NCBI RefSeq assembly: GCF_030388325.1
Contig: NZ_CP103794.1
Coordinates: 2,914,001 to 2,978,000, forward strand
From: Flavobacterium johnsoniae
Lineage (GTDB): Bacteria; Bacteroidota; Bacteroidia; Flavobacteriales; Flavobacteriaceae
Length of the DNA stretch: 64,000 nt
Reading direction: 5' to 3'
The notes below the pieces were generated by a model that was given only the letters and a program-made list of their open reading frames with translations, ran no database searches and was not told the DNA's origin. Below, one piece after another: positions 16,782 to 26,523 of this stretch. How positions within the stretch are numbered: position 1 is the first letter of the stretch; every line of letters starts with the position of its first letter. The position numbers were made by a program, and so were the translations under genes.

Positions 16782-18665
16782 ATGGGTAAAATAATCGGAA
16801 TTGACTTAGGTACGACGAACTCTTGTGTTTCTGTAATGGAAGGTAACGAAGCAGTTGTTATCCCTAACGCAGAAGGAAAAAGAACTACACCATCTATCAT
16901 CGCTTTTGTTGAAGGTGGAGAAATTAAAGTAGGTGATCCTGCAAAAAGACAAGCAGTAACGAATCCTACAAAAACGATTGCTTCTATTAAACGTTTTATG
17001 GGACACACTTTTGCTGAAACTCAAGAAGAGGCAAAAAGAGTTCCTTACAGTGTTGTAAAAGGTGACAACAATACGCCACGTGTGGATATTGATGGTCGTT
17101 TATACACTGCTCAAGAATTGTCTGCAATGACACTTCAAAAAATGAAAAAAACTGCTGAAGACTATTTAGGTCAAACAGTAACTGAGGCAGTTATTACAGT
17201 TCCTGCTTACTTTAACGATGCGCAACGTCAAGCTACAAAAGAAGCTGGTGAAATCGCTGGTCTTAAAGTTATGCGTATCATCAACGAGCCAACTGCTGCT
17301 GCACTTGCTTACGGATTAGATAAAAAAGGAAATGATCAAAAAATTGCTGTTTACGATTTAGGTGGAGGTACTTTTGATATCTCTGTTCTTGAATTAGGAG
17401 ACGGTGTATTTGAAGTATTATCTACAAATGGTGATACTCACTTAGGTGGTGATGATTTTGACCAAGTTATTATCGACTGGTTAGCTGACGAATTCAAAAC
17501 TGAAGAAGGTATTGATTTACGTTTAGATCCAATGTCATTACAACGTTTGAAAGAAGCTGCTGAGAAAGCTAAGATTGAATTATCATCTTCTGCTGAAACA
17601 GAAATCAATTTACCTTACGTAACTGCTACTGCTTCTGGACCAAAACACTTAGTGAAAAAATTATCTAGAGCTAAATTTGAGCAATTATCTGATTCTTTAG
17701 TAAAACGTTCTATGGAGCCAGTTGCTAAAGCATTAAAAGATGCAGGTTTATCTACATCTGATATCGACGAAGTAATCCTTGTAGGAGGTTCTACTCGTAT
17801 GCCAAGAATCGCTGACGAAGTTGAAAAATTCTTCGGTAAAAAAGCTTCTAAAGGTGTTAACCCTGATGAGGTTGTTGCTATTGGAGCTGCTATTCAAGGT
17901 GGAGTTTTATCTGGAGATGTAAAAGATGTATTGTTACTTGACGTTACACCTCTTTCTTTAGGTATCGAAACTATGGGTGGTGTATTGACTAAATTAATCG
18001 AGTCTAACACAACTATCCCAACTAAAAAATCTCAAGTATTCTCTACTGCTGCTGATTCTCAACCATCTGTTGAAATCCACGTATTACAAGGAGAAAGAGC
18101 AATGGCTGCTGATAACAAAACTATCGGTCGTTTCCACTTAGATGGTATTCCACCAGCACCAAGAGGAGTTCCTCAAATCGAAGTAACTTTCGATATCGAT
18201 GCTAATGGTATCATCAAAGTTTCTGCAACTGATAAAGGAACAGGAAAATCTCACGATATCCGTATCGAAGCTTCTTCTGGATTAACAGCTGAAGAAATAG
18301 AAAAAATGAAAAAAGATGCTGAAGCTAATGCTGATGCAGATAGAATCGCTAAAGAAAGAGCTGAAAAATTGAACGAAGCTGATAGTACTATCTTCCAAAC
18401 TGAATCTCAATTGAAAGAGTTAGGAGATAAATTGACAGACGATCAAAAAACAGCTATCGAATTTGCTTTAACTGAATTAAGATTCGCTCACCAATCTCAA
18501 GATCTTGAGGCAATCCAAAAAGGATTAGACAATGTAAATGCAGCTTGGAAAACAGCTACAGAAGCAATGTACGCTCAAGGTGGTGAAGGGCAACAAGCTG
18601 CTCCACAACAAGAGCAGTCTTCAGGAGACAATGTTGAAGACGTTGAATTTGAAGAGGTAAAATAA
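16782..18665 (+). CDS. dnaK: Molecular chaperone Hsp70 (DnaK)
   Basis: ATP-driven chaperone of the cytosol. 627 residues. The N-terminal ATPase domain has [13 protein letters not shown] (5-17), the phosphate-binding loop [14 protein letters not shown] (near 195), and [10 protein letters not shown] (near 335). The substrate-binding domain follows ([17 protein letters not shown] near 388), then the helical lid, ending in the typical EDVEFEEVK tail. dnaJ and grpE are not adjacent, which is normal in flavobacteria. Its upstream region has an unusual motif cluster instead of CIRCE. The intrinsic terminator at 18705 makes it a single-gene transcript. Confidence 0.99.
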   Translation: MGKIIGIDLGTTNSCVSVMEGNEAVVIPNAEGKRTTPSIIAFVEGGEIKVGDPAKRQAVTNPTKTIASIKRFMGHTFAETQEEAKRVPYSVVKGDNNTPRVDIDGRLYTAQELSAMTLQKMKKTAEDYLGQTVTEAVITVPAYFNDAQRQATKEAGEIAGLKVMRIINEPTAAALAYGLDKKGNDQKIAVYDLGGGTFDISVLELGDGVFEVLSTNGDTHLGGDDFDQVIIDWLADEFKTEEGIDLRLDPMSLQRLKEAAEKAKIELSSSAETEINLPYVTATASGPKHLVKKLSRAKFEQLSDSLVKRSMEPVAKALKDAGLSTSDIDEVILVGGSTRMPRIADEVEKFFGKKASKGVNPDEVVAIGAAIQGGVLSGDVKDVLLLDVTPLSLGIETMGGVLTKLIESNTTIPTKKSQVFSTAADSQPSVEIHVLQGERAMAADNKTIGRFHLDGIPPAPRGVPQIEVTFDIDANGIIKVSATDKGTGKSHDIRIEASSGLTAEEIEKMKKDAEANADADRIAKERAEKLNEADSTIFQTESQLKELGDKLTDDQKTAIEFALTELRFAHQSQDLEAIQKGLDNVNAAWKTATEAMYAQGGEGQQAAPQQEQSSGDNVEDVEFEEVK

Positions 18666-18704
18666 TTCTTTAGTATTAAGAAATTAGTACAAAGTATTAA
18701 GATA

Positions 18705-18737
18705 GAAAACCGAGTCATTTCTGACTCGGTTTTTTTA
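18705..18737 (+). terminator. Terminator of dnaK
   Basis: 11-bp stem AAAACCGAGTC/GACTCGGTTTT with a 6-base loop followed by T-run, 40 bases after the dnaK stop. Confidence 0.93.
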
Positions 18738-18859
18738 TGGATATAATTTAATGTAGAGACGTACCGCAGTGCGTCTAACCGCAGTTTTTCTACAAACTGA
18801 TAAATGTCATTTCTTCTTCGAATTCTTTTTCGTAATATTACTATTGTAAAATTTCTAGA

Positions 18860-19933
18860 ATGAGAAAGATTAAATACAAGAAAGGACGCAAGCTGCAGCA
18901 TATTACATTAGAGTACACAGGAACGCATAAAGAGCATGAAAGTGAAATGCAACTTTTTGTGTATGATGATAATGATGTTGTTGAATATGATAAGTTTACA
19001 GTTTTAGCCTTGAATTCTTGCTTTGATTATACAAAAAACAATTGGCTAAATGTTCATGGCTTAAATGACATTGGGTTACTTAAAACAATTGGTACACATT
19101 TTAAACTTGACGATTTTCTTTTAGCTGATATTTTAAACACAACCAAAAGAACAAAGTTAGAAGAGCAGCAAAACGTTTTATTCTTTAATATAAAATCCCT
19201 TTTGCCTTCTGAATATTCAGATAATATTAGTGTAGAACAAATCAGTTTTATTCTGAAAGAAGGAATACTTATTTCTTTTCAGGAAAAACGAAGTGATTTC
19301 TTTACACATATTCGTGAACGTTTACGCACACATGCAGGGATTGTTAGAACAAAAAAAGTAGATTATCTCTTGTACTTGCTTTTAGATGCTGTAATGGAAA
19401 ATTTCTACATTACGTTGGAAGATGAGGAAGATAAGATCGAAGAATTAATCAATTTGACTAAAAAAGAAGCGAAACCTGTTATTCTGGAAAAAATCGAAAA
19501 TCACCGTGATAATTTGAATTTCTTAAAGCGCTCCATTACACCATTGAGAGATTCATTATACTATCTTAAAACAATAAAAGATGACGATGAAAATAATGGT
19601 TTAATTCAAAAAGAAACGTTTAATTTTTTTATAAGACTGCATCAAAAAAGTTTGGAACTTTTAGAGCAAATTGAATCGGATATGAGCGCATTAGAAAGTG
19701 CTTCAAATTTTTATTTTTCGGAACAAAGCCGAAAAATGAATGAAATTATGAAAACCTTGACTATTATTTCTGCCATATTTATTCCATTAACTTTTATCGT
19801 TGGTGTTTACGGAATGAACTTTGAAAATATGCCAGAACTCAAAACAGAAAATGGCTATTTTGTGGTTATGGGAATTATGTTTTTGCTCGTAATAGGCTTA
19901 ATCATTTATTTCAAGAAAAGACGTTGGTTTTAA
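18860..19933 (+). CDS. corA: Magnesium/cobalt transporter CorA
   Basis: 357 residues: a large cytoplasmic N-terminal funnel domain with acidic helices (EDEEDKIEELINL), then two membrane helices at the C-terminus. The pore signature YGMNFEN, with GMN at 318-320, lies at the end of the first helix (about 298-317), and the loop MPELKTENG replaces the common MPEL loop exactly. Channels Mg2+ (also Co2+, Ni2+) into the cytoplasm as a pentamer. Lone gene on the plus strand between dnaK and pta. Confidence 0.96.
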   Translation: MRKIKYKKGRKLQHITLEYTGTHKEHESEMQLFVYDDNDVVEYDKFTVLALNSCFDYTKNNWLNVHGLNDIGLLKTIGTHFKLDDFLLADILNTTKRTKLEEQQNVLFFNIKSLLPSEYSDNISVEQISFILKEGILISFQEKRSDFFTHIRERLRTHAGIVRTKKVDYLLYLLLDAVMENFYITLEDEEDKIEELINLTKKEAKPVILEKIENHRDNLNFLKRSITPLRDSLYYLKTIKDDDENNGLIQKETFNFFIRLHQKSLELLEQIESDMSALESASNFYFSEQSRKMNEIMKTLTIISAIFIPLTFIVGVYGMNFENMPELKTENGYFVVMGIMFLLVIGLIIYFKKRRWF

Positions 19934-19966
19934 CATTTGTTAGAGTATAAAAAGAATTGAAATATC

Positions 19967-19974
19967 TAAATTTG
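19967..19974 (+). promoter_or_regulatory. Bacteroidota -7 element (TAAATTTG) for pta
   Basis: Perfect TAnnTTTG 26 bases upstream of the pta start codon at 20000. The best TTG upstream (19937-19939) is 27 bases away, a little beyond the usual 17-23. Confidence 0.5.
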
Positions 19975-19999
19975 TTATTTAGAATAAATATAAATAATT

Positions 20000-22093
20000 A
20001 TGAGTAAAGCAATATATATAGCTACTAGTGATCACAATAGTGGAAAATCAATTATTACGCTCGGATTGATGAGTATTCTGATTGGAAAGACGGCTAAAGT
20101 GGGCTATTTTAGGCCTATAATTGAAGATTTTGTAGATGGTGAAGTAGATAATCATATCGAAACAGTCTTGTCTTATTTTAACCTTGATATTCAGTTTGAA
20201 GATGCTTACGCAATTACAAAAAGCCGATTGATTAAAAAGAAAAATAAAGGTAAAATAGGAGAAGTTTTAGATTTAATTATTGAAAAATATAAGAAACTCG
20301 AAGAACGTTTTGATTTCGTTTTGGTTGAAGGAACAAGTTTTACTGGAGAAGGAACTTCAATCGAATTGGATTTGAATGTTTTAATTGCCAAAAACCTTGG
20401 TATTCCAACCATAATTGTAGGTTCTGGTGTTGGAAAAACTTTAGAAGAACTTTTAGACAGTTTGTATTTGGTTTATGATTCTTTCAAAGTAAAAGAAGTT
20501 GAGGTTTTATCTGTTTTTGCAAATAAAGTGCAAACTGAAAATATCGAATTGGTTACTAAAAGTTTACAGAAAAGTTTACCATCAAATGTCCTGATCAATA
20601 CAATTCCGCTGATTTCGAGCTTGAATAACCCAACAATGCAGGAAATTGTAAACGAACTGAATGCTAAAGTTTTGTTCGGAGAAAATTATCTGAATAACGA
20701 AATCGGTCATTTTAGTGTAGGTGCAATGCAACTTCACAATTATCTGGTTCATTTGCATGACAATGCTTTGGTAATTACTCCTGGCGACCGTTCTGATATT
20801 ATTTTGGGAGCTTTACAAGCCAATGAATCAGCAAATTATCCAACCATTTCTGGAATTATTCTAACCGGAAATATTGTTCCAGAAGAAAGTATTTTAAAGC
20901 TTATCGAAGGACTTTCTGCTATTGTTCCGATTATAGCTGTAGATGGCGGAACATATCACATTACAAACAAAATTGGTTCTATAAAATCTGAGATTTATGC
21001 CAACAACACGCATAAAATTGAAACTTCGATTACAACATTTGAAAAATATGTTGATAACGACGCTCTGTCAGAAAGATTAATCACTTTCCAAGCAGAAGGT
21101 ATGACGCCGAAAATGTTTCAATACAACATGGTTAAAAGAGCGAAACAGCACAGAAAACATATTGTATTGCCAGAAGGAAATGATGATCGAATTATTACCG
21201 CTGCATCTAGATTGTTAGATATGGATGTTGTTGATATTTCGATTATTGGAGATAAAAAACAAATTGAAAATAAAGTTATAGAGCTTGGAATTACGTTAGA
21301 TTTTTCGAAAGTAAATATCATCAATCCAAAAGAATCTGAACTTTACGAAGATTATGCGAATACTTATTATGAGCTTAGAAAAGCTAAAAATGTAAGTATT
21401 ACAATGGCGAGAGATTTAATGGAAGACGTTTCATATTTCGGAACTATGATGGTTTACAAAGGACACGCAGACGGAATGGTTTCTGGAGCTGCTCACACGA
21501 CACAGCATACTATTTTGCCGGCTTTGCAGTTCATTAAAACAAAACCAAATTCTTCTGTAGTTTCTTCTGTATTTTTTATGTGTTTAGAAGACCGAGTTTC
21601 TGTTTTCGGTGATTGTGCCATTAATCCAAACCCAACGGCAGAACAATTGGCAGAAATTGCAATTTCTTCAGCAGAATCAAGTTTAGCTTTCGGAATTGAA
21701 CCTAAAATTGCCATGCTTTCGTATTCTTCTGGTTCATCTGGAAAAGGAGATGAAGTAGATAAAGTGAGAACTGCAACAGCAATTGTGAAAGAAAAAAGAC
21801 CAGATTTGAAAATCGAAGGACCAATTCAGTACGATGCTGCTGTTGATTTAACTGTCGGAAAAAGCAAAATGCCAGATTCAGAAGTAGCAGGGCAGGCGAG
21901 TGTACTTATTTTCCCAGATTTAAATACAGGAAATAATACTTACAAGGCTGTACAAAGAGAAACTGGAGCTTTAGCAATTGGACCAATGTTACAAGGATTA
22001 AATAAGCCCGTAAATGATTTAAGCCGTGGTTGCACGGTTGATGACATTATCAATACGGTTGTTATTACGGCAATTCAGGCGCAAGGAATGTAA
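20000..22093 (+). CDS. pta: Phosphate acetyltransferase, long form
   Basis: Interconverts acetyl-CoA and acetyl phosphate. 697 residues in the long (E. coli-like) layout: an N-terminal P-loop/BioD-like domain (ATSDHNSGKSI at 8-18), a middle DRTGG domain (about 210-320, LVITPGDRSDIILGALQ), and the C-terminal catalytic domain (about 365-697), with VLPEGNDDRIITAASRL, GMVSGAAHTT, and SYSSGSSGKGDEVDKV. Pairs with ackA downstream in the acetate pathway that makes ATP or feeds acetyl phosphate to two-component regulators. Gap of 122 bases to ackA holds a tandem repeat. Confidence 0.97.
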   Translation: MSKAIYIATSDHNSGKSIITLGLMSILIGKTAKVGYFRPIIEDFVDGEVDNHIETVLSYFNLDIQFEDAYAITKSRLIKKKNKGKIGEVLDLIIEKYKKLEERFDFVLVEGTSFTGEGTSIELDLNVLIAKNLGIPTIIVGSGVGKTLEELLDSLYLVYDSFKVKEVEVLSVFANKVQTENIELVTKSLQKSLPSNVLINTIPLISSLNNPTMQEIVNELNAKVLFGENYLNNEIGHFSVGAMQLHNYLVHLHDNALVITPGDRSDIILGALQANESANYPTISGIILTGNIVPEESILKLIEGLSAIVPIIAVDGGTYHITNKIGSIKSEIYANNTHKIETSITTFEKYVDNDALSERLITFQAEGMTPKMFQYNMVKRAKQHRKHIVLPEGNDDRIITAASRLLDMDVVDISIIGDKKQIENKVIELGITLDFSKVNIINPKESELYEDYANTYYELRKAKNVSITMARDLMEDVSYFGTMMVYKGHADGMVSGAAHTTQHTILPALQFIKTKPNSSVVSSVFFMCLEDRVSVFGDCAINPNPTAEQLAEIAISSAESSLAFGIEPKIAMLSYSSGSSGKGDEVDKVRTATAIVKEKRPDLKIEGPIQYDAAVDLTVGKSKMPDSEVAGQASVLIFPDLNTGNNTYKAVQRETGALAIGPMLQGLNKPVNDLSRGCTVDDIINTVVITAIQAQGM

Positions 22094-22171
22094 TTAATTG
22101 TAAATTGTTAATTGTCAATTATAAATTCCTTATATCAAATATAAAAACAAAATTAAGTCTTAAGAAAAAAA

Positions 22172-22207
22172 ACTCAGAACCTTAGAATCTTAGCATCTTA
22201 GCACCTT
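22172..22207. repeat. CTTAGAAT-type tandem repeat between pta and ackA (copy 4)
   Basis: Units CAGAAC CTTAGAAT CTTAGCAT CTTAGCAC run to within 9 bases of the ackA start codon, inside an otherwise simple two-gene pathway unit. It occupies the place of the ribosome binding region. Confidence 0.75.
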
Positions 22208-22215
22208 TAAAAAAA

Positions 22216-23400
22216 ATGAAAATACTTATTATAAACTCAGGAAGTTCTTCAATTAAATATCAATTAATGGTTATGCCTGAAAACGAAGTGATTTGTTCTG
22301 GAATGATTGACAGAATTGGTTTAGAAACATCAAATGTTACTTTTAAAACTGCCACAGCTTCGCGCGAAGAAACACTTCCAATCCCGAATCATAAAGTTGG
22401 ATTACAAAAAGTAGCCAACATGCTTTTAGATCCTGAAAAAGGAGTAATTAAATCCACTTCAGAAATTACAGCTGTTGGACATCGTGTAGTACATGGCGGA
22501 AGCGATTTTAGTGATACAGTAAAAATTGACGATAAAGTTAAAGCAAAAATTAAACAGCTTTTTGAATTAGCGCCCCTTCATAATCCTGCAAATTTAGAAG
22601 GAATTAACGTGGCAGAAGAAATTTTTAGTTCAGCGGAACAAATTGCAGTTTTTGATACCGCTTTTCATCAAACCATGCCAGAAGTCGCTTATAAATATGC
22701 GATTCCAAATTATCTTTTGACAGAAAATAAAGTCCGTGTTTACGGTTTTCATGGAACAAGCCATAAATATGTTTCTGAAAAAGCAATTGGTTATTTGGAA
22801 AAGAATTCCAGAATAATTACCATTCATTTAGGAAATGGCTGTAGTATGGCGGCTATCAAAAACGGAAAATGTATTGATACTTCAATGGGATTTTCGCCTT
22901 CAAATGGTTTAATTATGGGAACGCGTGCTGGAGATATTGACCAATCTGTTGTTTTTTATATGATTAAAAATTTAGGCTATACGCCAGATGAAGTAAATGC
23001 TGTTTTGCTGAAACAAAGTGGTATGTTAGGATTAACGGGTTACAGCGATTTGCGTGATATTGAAGCAGAAGCAGAAAAAGGAAACAAAGATTGTCAGCTT
23101 GCATTGTATATGAATGCTTATAGAATTAGAAAAACTATAGGAGCTTATGCCGCAGCTCTTAACGGTCTGGATGCTATTGTTTTTACAGCTGGAATTGGTG
23201 AAAATTCATCTTACATGCGTAATTTAATCTGTACAGATATGGATTATTTCGGAATCGAAATTGACAAAGAGAAAAATCAAATTCGATCTAAAGAATTAAG
23301 AGAAATTAATTCAATAAATGCAATTGTAAAAGTTTTAGTAGTCCCAACAGACGAAGAATATGAAATTGCAAATCAGGTTTATCAATTGCTTGAAAATTAA
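22216..23400 (+). CDS. ackA: Acetate kinase
   Basis: Makes ATP and acetate from acetyl phosphate, in the cytosol. 394 residues, standard length. Signatures: ILIINSGSSSIKYQLM at 3-18, the GHRVVHGG stretch near 87, DTAFHQTMP near 150, GFHGTSHKYVS near 178, and HLGNGCSMAAI near 205, GIGENS near 330. Directly downstream of pta and followed by an intrinsic terminator at 23454, so the pair ends here. Confidence 0.98.
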   Translation: MKILIINSGSSSIKYQLMVMPENEVICSGMIDRIGLETSNVTFKTATASREETLPIPNHKVGLQKVANMLLDPEKGVIKSTSEITAVGHRVVHGGSDFSDTVKIDDKVKAKIKQLFELAPLHNPANLEGINVAEEIFSSAEQIAVFDTAFHQTMPEVAYKYAIPNYLLTENKVRVYGFHGTSHKYVSEKAIGYLEKNSRIITIHLGNGCSMAAIKNGKCIDTSMGFSPSNGLIMGTRAGDIDQSVVFYMIKNLGYTPDEVNAVLLKQSGMLGLTGYSDLRDIEAEAEKGNKDCQLALYMNAYRIRKTIGAYAAALNGLDAIVFTAGIGENSSYMRNLICTDMDYFGIEIDKEKNQIRSKELREINSINAIVKVLVVPTDEEYEIANQVYQLLEN

Positions 23401-23453
23401 TAAAATTTCGGCAGAATGAAAATGTAACTATTTTATTTTTAGATTATAATAAG

Positions 23454-23480
23454 AAAAGCTTCCATTACGGAAGCTTTTTT
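23454..23480 (+). terminator. Terminator of ackA
   Basis: 10-bp perfect stem AAAAGCTTCC/GGAAGCTTTT with a 5-base loop and T-run, 54 bases after the ackA stop. It separates the pta-ackA unit from the utilization locus that follows. Confidence 0.93.
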
Positions 23481-23507
23481 ACTTATCGAAAATTAAATTT
23501 TTGTAAG

Positions 23508-23515
23508 TATCTTTG
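23508..23515 (+). promoter_or_regulatory. Bacteroidota -7 element (TATCTTTG) for the PUL regulator
   Basis: Perfect TAnnTTTG placed 20 bases upstream of the TTG start at 23535. It supports that start and a very short leader. No clear -33 TTG. Confidence 0.55.
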
Positions 23516-23534
23516 AATATAAATACCACATATC

Positions 23535-26279
23535 TTGAAATCGATACTTTTAAAATCAGTTTTCTTCTTTTTCATTGCTTTACAGCTTCAAGCACAAGAA
23601 TTACTTCCATTTGTCGAAAATTACAGCAAATCAGATTATCAGGGTGATAATCAAATCTGGAATGTCGTGCAAGGAAAAGACGATGCCATGTACTTTGCAA
23701 ACAACCATTATCTACTTCGCTACGATGGTGTAAAATGGGAAAAATATACACTTCCAAACAAAACTATAATTCGTTCAATTTTAATTGAAGGCGATAAAAT
23801 CTATTCTGGTTCTTATAAAGAATTTGGTTATTGGTACAGAAAAGACGGAACAATGCATTATGTTTCGATAACCAAAAATCTGAGATTGTTTGATGAAAAA
23901 GACAATGAAGAAATCTGGAAAATTTTCAGGTTCAATGGTTCGCTATATTTTCAATCTTTCAATGATGTTTTTATTTATAACGGAAAATCAATTGAGAAAA
24001 TTAAATTTCCATTCCTTATTTCATACTGTTTTGCTGTAGATCAAAACTTATATGTTGCTTCTGTTCAGGATGGAATTTTTAAAATGAAAGACAAATACAT
24101 CGCTAATCCAAAAGGTTGGGATGTTTTAAAGAAAACTGTTGTTCATGCCATCGAAAAATACCAGAACAAAACCTACATCTTTACACAAAAAAAAGGAGTT
24201 TTTGTTGTGGACCAAAACGGTTTAAAAAGTTGGGACAATCCGATAAACGAAATGCTGAAATCTGCAACAATAAATGTTGCAAAATTTATTAAAGGAGAAA
24301 AACTGATTATCGGAACTGGAAATCGTGGTATTATCATTTTAGATTTAAAAACCAATTCGTATAAAAACATTGAACGTGACAATGTTTTAATGAATAACTC
24401 GGTTTTGAGTTTAGGATTTGATAAAGAGAATGATCTTTGGGTTGGTCTAGATAACGGTATTGCTCATGTTGAGGTCAATTCTCCAATTTCCTTTTTTTAT
24501 GACAATTCGGGTATTTTAGGATCTGTTTATGCCGTTGCAACAATCAATAAAGGGTATTTGATTGCTTCAAATCACGGTATTTTTGAATATAGTGCAGGAA
24601 AATTCAACATGATGTCTAATACACAAGGGCAGGGCTGGAATATTTCGCTTATTGATGGTAAATATATTATAGGTCATAACGACGGTACATTTTCATATGA
24701 AAATAATACTTTAACCAAAATTAACGGAGTTAGTGGAGGTTGGAATATGTCAAAAAGCAGTATAAACAATACTTATTTTCAATCTACTTACAGCGGTATT
24801 TTAGTTTATGATAATCCTTCAAATTTATCTCAATATAAAGTGATTAAGGATCTTGCAAAACCTATTAAATATGTTGCCCAAAATAAAAAGAATGAAATTT
24901 GGGCTGCCGATAATTATCGCGGATTGTACCGTGTTTTATTAGATGACAATTACAATACTTTAAAAGTAGAAAATGTTACACAGCAAAGTAAAATAAAAAA
25001 CGATTTTGGAATAAAGATTTTTGAGTTTAGAAAAGAAATTCTCTTTTTGATTAATAATGTCTGGTATACTTACAATTCGATTTCTAATAAATTAGAGGAA
25101 AATGATTTATTTAATGCGAGCTTTAAAAATGTAACAGATATTGTTTCTATAGACGAAGATCATTTTATGGTTTTGCAAAATGGAATTTTATATCACATTT
25201 ATGCTGAAGGAAATAAGTTTATTTGGAATATCATTCAGGAAAAATATTATAAGGGAAAATTGATCAATGAAAATTTGAGAATTTTTAAAACCGCAAATGA
25301 CTATTTGTTTAATCTCGATGACGGATTTATTTCTTTAAAACTTCAATATGAGAATAAGCAAAATTCGAAAGTAGAATTAGAAGCTTTTAGTAATGATGTT
25401 TTAATTCCGAATGAATCAAAAATAAAATTCAATACCGAATTAAAGATTAATGTTATTTCTGGAATTTATGGAGCAAGTAAGCCAAACTTGTTTTACAAGT
25501 TGGATAAGAGTAGAGAATTTGTGCCAATTTCTGATGGATTAATAATTCTGAATAATTTAAGTAGCGGTTATCATTCGGTTGAGATATTCAAACACGATGG
25601 CGCAACTTACGATAAAGTTTTGTCTTATAAGTTTAGAGTGGCAGAACCTTGGTATTTTTCTTTTTGGATGATTCTTCTTTATTTATTGATTATTGGTGCA
25701 GTTTTATTCTTTTATTATAAATGGAATAAACTTCGTTATATGCAAAAATTAAAATTGCAGGCAGAAGAATTAAAACATCAGAGAGAAATTCTAGAAATGG
25801 AATTGAAGAAAGAGAATGAACTTAATATTCAGGAATACGAAAAACATATCTTAGAATTAGAACTGCAAACAAAATCTTCTGAAGTTGCTGGTAAATCGCT
25901 GTCAATTGCCAAACAGACAGAAATGATTGATAAAATTCAAACAATTTTAGAAACGGAGAAAGATTTTAGTAAACTTAAAAACGAAATCAAAAAAGCTATC
26001 AAGATTAATGAAGTGAATAAACACGAGTGGGAAATATTTGAAACCAATTTAAATCAAATTCACAACGAGTTTATTATTAATCTTTCTAAAAAATATCCAC
26101 ACTTGACTCCAAAAGATATTAAACTGTGTGTTTATCTTAAAATGAACCTTTCTTCTAAGGAAATTGCACCTATGATGAACATCTCTTTTAGAGGTGTAGA
26201 ATTGCATAGATATCGTTTAAGAAAGAAATTAAACCTCACACAAGACGAAAACCTGTCGAAATTTTTATTAACTCTGTAA
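23535..26279 (+). CDS. Transmembrane beta-propeller sensor with LuxR-type DNA-binding domain
   Basis: 914 residues, starting at a TTG; the next ATG would lose the signal peptide (KSVFFFFIALQLQAQ). A large periplasmic part (about 25-640) looks like propeller blades (IWNVVQGKDDAMYFANN, DNEIWKIF, NDLWVGLDNGIAHV), then a Y_Y_Y-like domain (about 640-700), one membrane helix (708-730), a coiled coil (735-800), and a C-terminal HTH (857-905; LTPKDIKLCVYL, SSKEIAPMMNIS, RGVELHRYRLRKKLN). No kinase domain is present. This is the one-polypeptide sensor type that controls sus-like loci; it precedes SusC and probably senses a breakdown sugar in the periplasm. Confidence 0.9.
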   Translation: MKSILLKSVFFFFIALQLQAQELLPFVENYSKSDYQGDNQIWNVVQGKDDAMYFANNHYLLRYDGVKWEKYTLPNKTIIRSILIEGDKIYSGSYKEFGYWYRKDGTMHYVSITKNLRLFDEKDNEEIWKIFRFNGSLYFQSFNDVFIYNGKSIEKIKFPFLISYCFAVDQNLYVASVQDGIFKMKDKYIANPKGWDVLKKTVVHAIEKYQNKTYIFTQKKGVFVVDQNGLKSWDNPINEMLKSATINVAKFIKGEKLIIGTGNRGIIILDLKTNSYKNIERDNVLMNNSVLSLGFDKENDLWVGLDNGIAHVEVNSPISFFYDNSGILGSVYAVATINKGYLIASNHGIFEYSAGKFNMMSNTQGQGWNISLIDGKYIIGHNDGTFSYENNTLTKINGVSGGWNMSKSSINNTYFQSTYSGILVYDNPSNLSQYKVIKDLAKPIKYVAQNKKNEIWAADNYRGLYRVLLDDNYNTLKVENVTQQSKIKNDFGIKIFEFRKEILFLINNVWYTYNSISNKLEENDLFNASFKNVTDIVSIDEDHFMVLQNGILYHIYAEGNKFIWNIIQEKYYKGKLINENLRIFKTANDYLFNLDDGFISLKLQYENKQNSKVELEAFSNDVLIPNESKIKFNTELKINVISGIYGASKPNLFYKLDKSREFVPISDGLIILNNLSSGYHSVEIFKHDGATYDKVLSYKFRVAEPWYFSFWMILLYLLIIGAVLFFYYKWNKLRYMQKLKLQAEELKHQREILEMELKKENELNIQEYEKHILELELQTKSSEVAGKSLSIAKQTEMIDKIQTILETEKDFSKLKNEIKKAIKINEVNKHEWEIFETNLNQIHNEFIINLSKKYPHLTPKDIKLCVYLKMNLSSKEIAPMMNISFRGVELHRYRLRKKLNLTQDENLSKFLLTL

Positions 26280-26340
26280 GTTTTGATTTTGTTTTTTACA
26301 TATTTTGTATTTTTTAATATCATTTTTTATATAATTACGA

Positions 26341-26480
26341 TACATCATTGCTACATCATAATGATATGTTAAAGGAATTTTATTAACATTTAAAGTGTTG
26401 ATTATGATTTGTTTAAGTGTAAAATTTAACATAATGATGTAGCTATGTTGTAGTGGTATTTGATGTACTACAACGTTGTA
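26341..26480. promoter_or_regulatory. Nested inverted repeats upstream of the SusC gene
   Basis: The 244-base gap holds several symmetric signals: arms 26350-26373 (GCTACATCAT plus an AATGA insertion plus TATGTTAAA) and 26425-26443; GTTGTAGT (26447-26454) with ACTACAAC (26467-26474); and a perfect 12-bp palindrome TACAACGTTGTA (26469-26480). TACATCAT also occurs as a direct pair at 26341 and 26352. They are candidates for the operator of the LuxR-type regulator just upstream. Confidence 0.5.
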
Positions 26481-26523
26481 ATTGTTTAATTTGGCTCTAC
26501 TAACTTAAACGATTACGTACTGT

